The notes under the pieces were generated by a model, which saw nothing but the letters and a program-made list of their open reading frames with translations, had not been told where the DNA came from and ran no database searches. From NCBI GenBank assembly GCA_015654495.1, contig JAATGW010000264.1:1-5735 (forward strand): DNA of 5,735 nt. The letters run 5' to 3'. This DNA is from Chitinophagales bacterium (GTDB taxonomy: Bacteria > Bacteroidota > Bacteroidia > Chitinophagales > Chitinophagaceae). Shown here piece after piece: positions 1 to 5,596 of the stretch. Within the stretch, counting starts at the first letter, position 1. The number at the start of each line of letters is the position of its first letter. Made by a program: the position numbers and the translations under genes.

Positions 1-2
1 AT

Positions 3-313
3 GTGTTCAATCTAATCACCCGAAAAACCTTGCTTGATTATTGTAAACAATACCCGACAGCGGCAATAGCATTACAGGAATGGTATTATGAACTTGTTAA
101 AAGTAACTTCAAAAATTTCAATGAACTAAAAAGCGTATACGGAAATGCGAGCCTGGTGGCTGATGACCGGGTGGTTTTTAACATCATGGGAACAATTACA
201 GATTGGTAGTCAGAGTAGTATTTGAGTTTAAAGCAATCCAGATTAAATGGTTTGGAACCCATACTGAATATGACAAGATTGATGTGGTTACAATACAGTA
301 CAAAACGAAATAG
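3..313 (+). pseudogene. higB: HigB-family toxin (mRNA interferase), broken by a one-base frameshift
   Basis: This is a RelE/HigB-superfamily toxin of the kind that cleaves mRNA on the ribosome and is neutralised by HigA. The open frame begins at a GTG at 3 (the true start could lie just left of the window) and stops at 207-209 after 68 codons. It carries typical HigB sequence: ITRKTL at the start, EWYYE near residue 27, NASLVADDRVVFNI at 48-61. Homology then continues without a gap in another frame: from 194 the sequence reads NNYRLVVRVVFEFK, then IKWFGTHTEYDKID, to a TAG at 311-313. Restoring one A near 191-193 (GGAACAAT to GGAAACAAT) gives a normal 103-residue HigB. As it stands the product loses the C-terminal beta strands and is probably inactive. 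A sequencing error, or -1 slippage at the G-GGA codon, are alternatives. Family assignment is from memory of the motif pattern. Confidence 0.88.
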
Positions 314-316
314 ACA

Positions 317-673
317 ATGGAACCAAGAATAATAAAAACAAAAAAGCAATATCAGGAATATCTGGACTGGGTCGATAAAATGTTCGATAAAAAGGTGAAG
401 CCCGGTACACATGAAGGAGAAAGGCTGCAGGTCATATTGTTGCTTATCAAACAATATGAGGATATTCATTACCGTATTCCTTCGCCGGACCCAATTGAAG
501 TTATTAAACTAAAGATGCAGGAAAAAGGGTTGAAGAATAAGGATTTTGTTGGCAGAGCAGGAAGCAAGGGATATGTTTCCGCCATTCTGAATAAGCGAAA
601 ACCATTAACACTGGAACTTGTCAGATTTTTTCATCGGGAATTGTCCATTCCGGCGGAATTGTTACTATCCTGA
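317..673 (+). CDS. higA: HigA-family antitoxin, XRE-type helix-turn-helix protein
   Basis: This 118-residue protein is the antitoxin partner of HigB. It should bind and block the toxin and, through its DNA-binding domain, repress its own operon. The N-terminal half (about 1-55) is charged and helical. Residues about 60-115 form a lambda-repressor-like helix-turn-helix, with the segments EVIKLKMQEKGLKNKDF, GSKGYVSAILNKRKPLTLE and LSIPAELLL matching the usual HigA pattern (GSKxxVSxILNxKRPLTLE and IPAExLL). The ATG at 317 lies 3 bases after the restored toxin stop at 311-313, so the two genes form one transcription unit in toxin-first order, the normal order for higBA. No purine-rich Shine-Dalgarno sequence precedes it, which suggests translational coupling or the weak-SD style of Bacteroidetes. 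The frame is intact although the toxin frame is not. Confidence 0.92.
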   Translation: MEPRIIKTKKQYQEYLDWVDKMFDKKVKPGTHEGERLQVILLLIKQYEDIHYRIPSPDPIEVIKLKMQEKGLKNKDFVGRAGSKGYVSAILNKRKPLTLELVRFFHRELSIPAELLLS

Positions 674-686
674 CCAACCTTGTAGC

Positions 687-722
687 AAAACACCTCCGAG
701 GTCTAAAACCTCCGGGGTTTTT
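687..722. terminator. Convergent (bidirectional) intrinsic terminator of the ACCT/AGGT palindrome family
   Basis: The arms at 692-702 (ACCTCCGAGGT) and 708-718 (ACCTCCGGGGT) pair as an 11-bp stem with one G-T pair, one C-C mismatch and a CTAAA loop. Four A (687-690) precede it and five T (718-722) follow, so it can terminate in both directions: rightward for higBA, 14 bases after the higA stop, and leftward for the GH5 gene. The GH5 stop codon (703-705) lies in the loop, so the last codons of that gene form one arm. A similar element occurs at 5496-5530. Confidence 0.75.
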
Positions 723-1776
723 CCGCCAGCATCGCTTCTTTAAAAAATTTCCCCATTTCAGTTAGTTCATAACCCTTCCAGGATTTGAGCATATTGGGAC
801 CCCATTCGGGATCGTAGACCCAGGCAATCCAACTCATGCCTCTTTGCTCAAGATACCTGGTGATCTGATAACCATAGTGATCAGGCTTGATCGTTTCACC
901 GGGTCTTAAACCGAACCCGATTTCAGATGCGATGATTGGATATTGCGCGGCGGCAAAACCAAAATCCTCGTCCCATTTTGGCGGCCAGGGCTCCTGCCTC
1001 TTCCAGGGATAAGGATGTGAGATATAACCAATGTTTTCGGCATTGATCGGTTCCTCGCGAAGCGGCGTAAGATCATAGGCCCAGTCGAAACCTGCTACCA
1101 GCACAATTTTTTCAGGATCAAAAGCGCGGACCAGATGTATAATATCTTCGTTAATCTTCTTCCATTCGCTCCATGCAATACTGCCCAGCTGACCCCGGTA
1201 AGTTGTGGGTTCATTAAAGAGCTCATAAAATGCAGTTGTATTGTTGCCGGCGAAATGCTTTGCAATCATTTGCCAGAATTCAAAACTTTCTTTCTGCGTG
1301 GTATTATACATCGGATCCTGGAACAATTCCATTTTTAAATTACCGATGCTGTGCCAGTCGATGATAATGTACATACCCAGGTCGGTACACCAGTTTGCTG
1401 CAGAATCCAGCATCCGCATGTATTCAACAGCACCGCGGTTGCGCCAGGCAACGGGATGCACAGGTATGCGAACGAGCATCGTACCCAGTTTTTTAACTTC
1501 TTCAAATAATTGTTTATTCCACTGCCCCTGGTATTCCAGTTTATCTGGATCGGAAATAGACAGCCCACGGAATATGATAGTGTCGCCTTTGTCATTTATA
1601 AATTTGTTTTTATACACTTTCAACAATGGCAGCAATTTCGCTTTTGGATTTTTCTTTGGCGGCCTCGGAAAGCCCTCATTCCACCAGGTATGAATTTTTT
1701 TTGTTGTGTCCTGTGCCTGCACCTGCATGCCTGCAAATGCAAATAGTAAAATGATAGCTAAAGAATAAAACTTCAT
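703..1776 (-). CDS. Secreted glycoside hydrolase family 5 (cellulase/mannanase clan GH-A)
   Basis: This is a retaining endo-acting beta-glycanase of clan GH-A, secreted through Sec. With the start at 1776 it has 357 residues: signal peptide about 1-22 (MKFYSLAIILLFAFAG, cleavage after VQAQ), then a single TIM-barrel domain. Visible GH5 signatures are R103 in LVRIPV, H142 in DWHS, the acid/base Glu189 in YELFNEP, H254 and Y256 in SHPYP, the nucleophile Glu285 in IIASEIGFG, and W316/W319 in SWIAW. The frame stays open to an ATG at 1854, but that would put 26 polar residues before the signal peptide, so 1776 is preferred. It lies 107 bases downstream of the GH26 gene on the same strand, so co-transcription is plausible. 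The substrate cannot be fixed from sequence alone: beta-mannan (suggested by the neighbour) or beta-glucan are both possible. The 3' end is embedded in a terminator hairpin. Confidence 0.9.
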   Translation of the reverse strand: MKFYSLAIILLFAFAGMQVQAQDTTKKIHTWWNEGFPRPPKKNPKAKLLPLLKVYKNKFINDKGDTIIFRGLSISDPDKLEYQGQWNKQLFEEVKKLGTMLVRIPVHPVAWRNRGAVEYMRMLDSAANWCTDLGMYIIIDWHSIGNLKMELFQDPMYNTTQKESFEFWQMIAKHFAGNNTTAFYELFNEPTTYRGQLGSIAWSEWKKINEDIIHLVRAFDPEKIVLVAGFDWAYDLTPLREEPINAENIGYISHPYPWKRQEPWPPKWDEDFGFAAAQYPIIASEIGFGLRPGETIKPDHYGYQITRYLEQRGMSWIAWVYDPEWGPNMLKSWKGYELTEMGKFFKEAMLAEKPRRF

Positions 1777-1874
1777 AGTCTGATCTTTTAAAACATCTGT
1801 TGGGTTTCGCAAATTATTGCAGATAACGCACAAGCGCAGCCTGTGAACTAACATCTATGAACCGGCTGTTCCCT

Positions 1875-1902
1875 CCTTACTGCTTACTCCTTACTCCTTA
1901 CT
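1875..1902 (-). repeat. Heptamer tandem repeat, four units of AGTAAGG/C
   Basis: On the plus strand the units are CCTTACT (1875-1881), GCTTACT, CCTTACT and CCTTACT (1896-1902). On the minus strand this is AGTAAGG repeated, with one variant unit. The repeat runs through the 3' end of the GH26 gene: it encodes the last residues V-R-S-K-E and the TAA stop at 1884-1886, then continues into the spacer. Confidence 0.85.
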
Positions 1903-3437
1903 AATTCATAAACCAGGCTCAGCTTTCTCCTTCCCATAAAGGAATTGGATGTTTGTAAAATTATCAGTTGGCTGCCGCTTTCATTCAGCGTCCATACTTC
2001 GCCGTTAGTCCACTCTGTTGTTCTGCCCCCGTTTGTAAAACTGATCTTTGATTCCACAAATAAGCTGTCCCTGCCATTTGAAAACCGTGCAGTAACCAGC
2101 CTTGGAAAATTCCCGAAAGGCGCTTTCATCGACTTCTCCTGACCATCAGTTGTTAGCTGTTCCTGCATTACGGAGTTATCGCTGAATTCTGAAACCAGCG
2201 TTCTGCTGATCTCAAGATTATCACCGTTATGCGTAACCGAAACCAGAACCGGGATATTTGCAGTACCTCCATTATCGAGCGCGCTTGCATCTTCATTGAA
2301 TTTCCATGCGCCGGAAAAGTCTGTTGTTTTGATCACCTTAAGGGGTAACGGTTCCATGCCTGCCGCCTGTCTGTACTGATTAATCACTGTGCGGTAGGCA
2401 GCATCTTCGAGAGTAAGCACATGCGAATCATTCAATAATTCAAGGTATTGCTTCTTTGTAGTGTTGCGAACCATGCCGGCCCATATCACATAGTATGTCC
2501 ATTTAGGCTGGCGCTTCAGCACTTCGGGTGCAGGCGGATTACCGACTTCGCCAAGTGCAATGGGTTTTCCATTCGCGAGCACCAGGAGGCTGTCGTAATA
2601 AGTCTGGTTGAAATCACTTCCGTAGATATCGATGGAAGCGATATCAAAAAATTTATCGCCGACAAAGAAGTTGGAAAATTTTCTTTTGGGTGTGCTGGGC
2701 CTGTCCACACTCCACATCCATACAAGGTTACTAAGCTTGTGGTAATTAGCCAGGCGATCGAATAACTGCCTGTAAAGTCTGATAGTGCTGTATTCACCAA
2801 CGCGTCCGCCCCACCAAAACCAGTCGCCGTTCATTTCATGATAGGGCCGCCATAGAACCGGTACATGGGCATCTTTCAATTTTTTCAGGTACACAGCAAT
2901 GGAATCGACCTGTTTGGCCCATTGCTTATACAATGTAGTACCGGGGGGCAATAGGTCCTGAAATTGATGTTCCTGTAATTTGCCCTGCACACTTTGCAAT
3001 TTCGAAGAATCGGCTCCAGGTAATGGCTGAAATGTAACGGGCTCTTCGGCAGTAGGAGGCACGGCATGCCAGCAAATGGTTACAATAGCACCAAGCTTGT
3101 TTTGCCTGATGGCTTCATTCACAATATTCTGCCTTGCCAGATAAGAATCGGTATTTCCTGACTGGGCAAAACCCCAGTCGGTACTGAACACCACCGGCGT
3201 TTTTCCTGTATAATCAGCAGCGAATTTTGAATTGCGGTCTTTGACGTTGGGGAAATTGTGCTGGCCAGTTAAAATGTACTGACCTGAAATATTGTAAAAA
3301 AATTTCAGCAATGCCCTGGCTTCGGGAGAAGCATTTTTAGTAACCGGAGTGATTATATTCTCCTGTGCGCTAATGATAATGGGTAGTGAGAGAAATGATG
3401 TGATCAGGATCCAAAACAGAGCCTGGCAAGCCTTCAT
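1884..3437 (-). CDS. Secreted GH26 beta-mannanase-like enzyme with a C-terminal beta-rich domain
   Basis: This 517-residue protein is a clan GH-A retaining glycosidase, most likely an endo-beta-1,4-mannanase. It has a signal peptide at about 1-25 (hydrophobic core to residue 22, cleavage after ISAQ). The GH26 barrel covers about 30-360: LTGQHNFPN (56-64), STDWGF (85-90), ICWHAVPP (121-128), acid/base Glu201 in WRPYHEMNGDWFWWGG, WMWSVDRP (240-247), and nucleophile Glu297 in IALGEVGNP. A second domain follows from about 372 to 513, beginning DFSGAWKFN and containing EVWTLNESGSQLIIL and LSLVYELV. This resembles lipocalin-like, strand-rich modules of Bacteroidetes periplasmic proteins, and its role is unknown to me. 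The enzyme is upstream of the GH5 gene on the same strand. No lipobox is present, so it is periplasmic or secreted. The C-terminal residues VRSKE come from a heptamer repeat and are probably not functional. No SusC/SusD genes are in view. Confidence 0.92.
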   Translation of the reverse strand: MKACQALFWILITSFLSLPIIISAQENIITPVTKNASPEARALLKFFYNISGQYILTGQHNFPNVKDRNSKFAADYTGKTPVVFSTDWGFAQSGNTDSYLARQNIVNEAIRQNKLGAIVTICWHAVPPTAEEPVTFQPLPGADSSKLQSVQGKLQEHQFQDLLPPGTTLYKQWAKQVDSIAVYLKKLKDAHVPVLWRPYHEMNGDWFWWGGRVGEYSTIRLYRQLFDRLANYHKLSNLVWMWSVDRPSTPKRKFSNFFVGDKFFDIASIDIYGSDFNQTYYDSLLVLANGKPIALGEVGNPPAPEVLKRQPKWTYYVIWAGMVRNTTKKQYLELLNDSHVLTLEDAAYRTVINQYRQAAGMEPLPLKVIKTTDFSGAWKFNEDASALDNGGTANIPVLVSVTHNGDNLEISRTLVSEFSDNSVMQEQLTTDGQEKSMKAPFGNFPRLVTARFSNGRDSLFVESKISFTNGGRTTEWTNGEVWTLNESGSQLIILQTSNSFMGRRKLSLVYELVRSKE

Positions 3438-3559
3438 GAATTTTTGTTTTCAGGAAATATAGGGAAAAATATGGAAAGGGAAGTTGATCGCGGGTAAGCC
3501 GTGTTTTTCTCAACGGTTGGAACGAACTGTCCTGCGCCCGTGTTCACGCTTCAGAATAC

Positions 3560-4481
3560 CTATTTTTCAGCTGCCACAGGTCCCATCTTTCCGATTCGTC
3601 TGACCATCACCGGTAGCAACAGGCCCTGTCTAAAAAGTGAGATCAGCACGACAGCGACTGAAATGAATTGCTATGGCGAGGGAGACAATTCCACGCATTC
3701 CAGAGAGACTGATGATCGGGCTGGTTTACAAATCCAGCAAAGCTTTCCCGGAAACAAATCCCTTTCCGGAAACAAATGCCCGTTTCAGATTGCTGCGCTT
3801 GATAAATACCCGGGCAATCCGAATGAGTAAGATGGCTACAGCAATCAGAACTGCATAAACAACATCCGAAGCAATTCTTTCATTTGGTATTTCGCGGATT
3901 AAATAGGGCAATTCAAGTCCCATCAGAATAAAGATTAACCCATTCAGGATATATATAATCTGTTCTCAGATATTTTTCGACTGGTTCTTCAGGTCGTCGG
4001 GAAAACGTGAGCGGCTCAGTCTCGACATCCCCAGACCTAAAACCACAACCGCGATAACACCGGATACTTTAAATTCTTCTGCAATCTGATAAGCTACAAA
4101 AGGCATGGAGCAGGATCAGGCCGTTTATGATCAGCGGAAAATCTCTCACACACAAGATCATCCAGTAAAGTAAGAGTTGAATGACCAAACCCACTGCAGT
4201 GCCACCGATCAGTACATACAGAAACTCAAAACCTGTTTTCCACAGAACGAAACTGATACCTGTGACCGAAACAACAGCTAAACGATAGGCGATCAATGCT
4301 GATGCATCCTTGATCAGACTTTCTCCTTCAAGGATGGTAAGTGTTTTATGGGAAAGTCCGAGGCCTTTGGTGACACTTATCGCAGATACTGCATCTGTCG
4401 CAGATAATATTGCTCCGAAAACAAATGCTAGTGGCCAGGTCAACCGGGGATCATATAGTGGCTCACAACACCGATATTAGC
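3560..4481 (-). pseudogene. Remnant of a CPA1-type Na+/H+ antiporter
   Basis: When intact this would be an inner-membrane sodium/proton exchanger of about 400-530 residues. Pieces of the family are readable in order on the minus strand: GVVSHYMIPG (from about 4472), TWPLAFVFGAILSATDAV (4440 down), GLGLSHKTLTILEGESL and DASALIAYR, then MPFVAYQIAEEF with VSGVIAVVVLGLGMSRLSR (4106 down), ILNGLIFILMGLELPYLI, IISLSGMRGIVSLAIAI, and finally LISLFRQGLLLPVMVRR to a TAG at 3560-3562. Lesions: the first third is missing; one base is lost at 4443/4444; one base is gained near 4107; TGA replaces an expected Trp codon at 3966-3968; TAA lies at 3726-3728; and a frame-changing deletion lies near 3661-3666, between SLAIAI and ISVAVV. 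Together these rule out function. The remnant starts directly after the lipoprotein stop codon. Family identity is secure; the exact subfamily is not. Confidence 0.9.
3743..3778 (-). repeat. 18-bp tandem duplication inside the antiporter remnant
   Basis: Two adjacent 18-base units (3743-3760 and 3761-3778) agree at 15 of 18 positions. In the remnant's local frame they encode FVSGKG followed by FVSGKA. One copy is probably an in-frame insertion relative to the ancestral antiporter, because the family needs only one such segment before ALLD. Confidence 0.6.
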
Positions 4482-5177
4482 TTAAGGCGTTATTTTACCG
4501 GAGGCTTTTTTCGTAGCTGAACTCTGGAGATGGCCAAACAACCCGTCACAAAATGTAAATACCAGCGTGTTATTTATAATTTCAACGTACAAATCTCCTT
4601 CCATTGCCTGCCAGTTGTTAACTCCTCCTGGAATGTCAATCTGCATAAATATATTATTGGGATTACTGTTCTGCGTTGAGAAGCGATATACAGCACTCCC
4701 TTCCAATACCGGGTCATTATAAAATTCCATTCTGAAATCTCCCTGGGAACCTGTACCGGATAATTCATAACGTCCCACGCTGTTCGTCCTAAATGATGGA
4801 TTGCTGAACGTCATGGTTGATCCAAAACTTATTTTATTATTTGCAGGGGAACATGGTGCGGGCTGGATTACTTCCAAAGAAACCTGACCGGATGTCTCAC
4901 AGTCGCCTTTTTTCGCCACCACCGTGTATTCACCCGCAGCATCAAGGCCTGCGTCAGCAATTACCGGATTCTGGTCTGTAGAGGTAAACCCATTCGGTCC
5001 TGACCAGGAAAATGTTGTTTCATCGTCTGAAATGACAGTAAACTCAATTGACTGACCGGCAAAAACAACAGGGGAAACACTTATTTCCAGTCCTGGTGGC
5101 AGACATTCATCTTCTTTTTTACAGCTGATTAACTGTATCATCAAAAAAAAAGCAACAACTACGGAACATAATCTCAT
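4482..5177 (-). CDS. Putative lipoprotein with an Ig/PKD-like domain, function unknown
   Basis: This 231-residue protein has a short hydrophobic leader and a lipobox: LISC with Cys19 as the lipidation site, followed by KKEDE. It should be a lipoprotein anchored in the outer membrane or periplasm. Residues about 29-104 look like an Ig/PKD-like beta-sandwich (FSWSGPNGF at 56-64, AGEYTVVAKKGDC at 81-93), of the type that scaffolds surface proteins in Bacteroidetes. Residues about 110-231 form a second, strand-rich region (MTFSNPSF, GDFRMEFYND, NTLVFTFCDGLFG) that I do not recognise. No catalytic motif is visible. The start at 5177 is supported by the leader and lipobox. No convincing Bacteroidetes promoter was found upstream. 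The TAA stop (4482-4484) lies in frame with, and immediately before, the antiporter remnant, so the native C-terminus could have been altered by the deletion. Otherwise the gene looks intact. Confidence 0.8.
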   Translation of the reverse strand: MRLCSVVVAFFLMIQLISCKKEDECLPPGLEISVSPVVFAGQSIEFTVISDDETTFSWSGPNGFTSTDQNPVIADAGLDAAGEYTVVAKKGDCETSGQVSLEVIQPAPCSPANNKISFGSTMTFSNPSFRTNSVGRYELSGTGSQGDFRMEFYNDPVLEGSAVYRFSTQNSNPNNIFMQIDIPGGVNNWQAMEGDLYVEIINNTLVFTFCDGLFGHLQSSATKKASGKITP

Positions 5178-5287
5178 AGGATAGAATTAAGTCAATCTCA
5201 ACGCATTTATGTTGTTTTAATTGTCAAAACCTGTTACTAAATTCTGTGTGGAAGATGCTGGCATTGTTCCATACATCTATCATCATC

Positions 5288-5317
5288 GCACCTGGAGGTT
5301 GGTTTGGGCGGAGGTGC
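5288..5317. repeat. Degenerate ACCT/AGGT palindrome
   Basis: GCACCT (5288-5293) and AGGTGC (5312-5317) are inverted copies 18 bases apart, with an inner ACCTGGAGGT (5290-5299) and a T run from 5318. This resembles a decayed member of the palindrome family seen at 687-722 and 5496-5530. It sits in the 177-base stretch 5178-5354 between the lipoprotein start and the 5S terminator, where I see no gene. Confidence 0.4.
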
Positions 5318-5354
5318 TTTTTGCCACTTTAAAAAGTTTGTCCGGGTTCCGGCC

Positions 5355-5386
5355 AAAAAAATCCCGACAGAATAATCTGTCGGGAT
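5355..5386 (-). terminator. Intrinsic terminator of the second (left) 5S rRNA
   Basis: ATCCCGACAGA (5361-5371) and TCTGTCGGGAT (5376-5386) form a perfect 11-bp stem with an ATAA loop. Seven A at 5355-5361 read as a U tract on the minus strand, right after the 5S gene. An identical hairpin follows the other 5S copy. Confidence 0.92.
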
Positions 5387-5395
5387 CAATAAATA

Positions 5396-5503
5396 TGGCA
5401 CCTACCTACTCTCCCGGGCCGAAACCCAGTACCATTGTCCGCCGCGGAGGATTAACTTCTCTGTTCGGTATGGGAAGAGGTGAACACCCTCGGCAAAACA
5501 CCT
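5396..5503 (-). rRNA. rrf: 5S ribosomal RNA, second (left) copy
   Basis: Read on the minus strand, this carries the 5S hallmarks: TTCACCTCTTCCCATACCGAAC, split here as TTCACCTCTTCCC and ATACCGAAC, then AGAGAAGTTAA, AATGGTACTGGG and GGGAGAGTAGG. Length is about 107 bases and the ends are uncertain by a few bases. Loop C keeps the conserved CCGAAC. The 3' strand of helix II (5438-5451, read as TCCTCCGCGGCGGA) differs wholly from the other copy. With the shared 5' strand GCCGAGGG it pairs only as GCCG/CGGC and AGG/CCT with a 3-base bulge. The 5' end (about 5496-5503) is formed by the arm of a palindromic repeat rather than by the sequence seen in the other copy. A terminator follows at 5355-5386. 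Confidence 0.9.
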
Positions 5504-5530
5504 GGAAGGTCTTAAACCTGGGAGGTGTTT
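5496..5530. repeat. Palindromic repeat overlapping the 5' end of the left 5S gene
   Basis: The outer arms AAACACCT (5496-5503) and AGGTGTTT (5523-5530) pair over 8 bp. There is then a 3x3 internal loop, and an inner AGGT/ACCT stem (5507-5510 with 5516-5519) around a CTTAA loop. The architecture, including the five-base CTTAA/CTAAA loop, matches the higBA terminator at 687-722. Its left arm doubles as the 5' end of the 5S gene. Confidence 0.75.
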
Positions 5531-5554
5531 CTGCACAGGTTGGCGTTTAAGGGC

Positions 5555-5587
5555 AAAAAAAATCCCGACAGAATAATCTGTCGGGAT
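5555..5587 (-). terminator. Intrinsic terminator of the first (right) 5S rRNA
   Basis: ATCCCGACAGA (5562-5572) pairs perfectly with TCTGTCGGGAT (5577-5587) around an ATAA loop, and eight A at 5555-5562 give the U tract on the minus strand. It lies between the two 5S genes, so the left copy may be expressed only by read-through or from its own promoter. Confidence 0.92.
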
Positions 5588-5596
5588 CAATAAATA

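Noticed and set aside
186..194. Programmed -1 frameshift site in higB
   Set aside because: No canonical X-XXY-YYZ heptamer is present and the A-site codon cannot re-pair; a one-base deletion is simpler. It is kept only as an alternative.
86..469. Minus-strand open frame of 127 codons opposite higB-higA
   Set aside because: It overlaps two recognisable genes on the other strand and has no family features; its composition is what antisense of AT-rich coding gives.
1135..1746. Several plus-strand frames and a minus-strand alternative frame inside GH5
   Set aside because: GH5 catalytic motifs fix the real frame; the others show no start context or homology.
2448..3067. Alternative frames inside the GH26 gene
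   Set aside because: The GH26 frame is continuous with both catalytic glutamates; the rest are shadows.
3501..3858. Plus-strand open frames opposite the antiporter remnant
   Set aside because: The minus strand here carries clear antiporter motifs, so these frames are antisense shadows.
5178..5260. Promoter for the lipoprotein (TTGACA or TTTG near 5222-5240 on the minus strand)
   Set aside because: The spacing to the best TAnnTTTG-like site is too short and that site matches poorly, so it is not supported.
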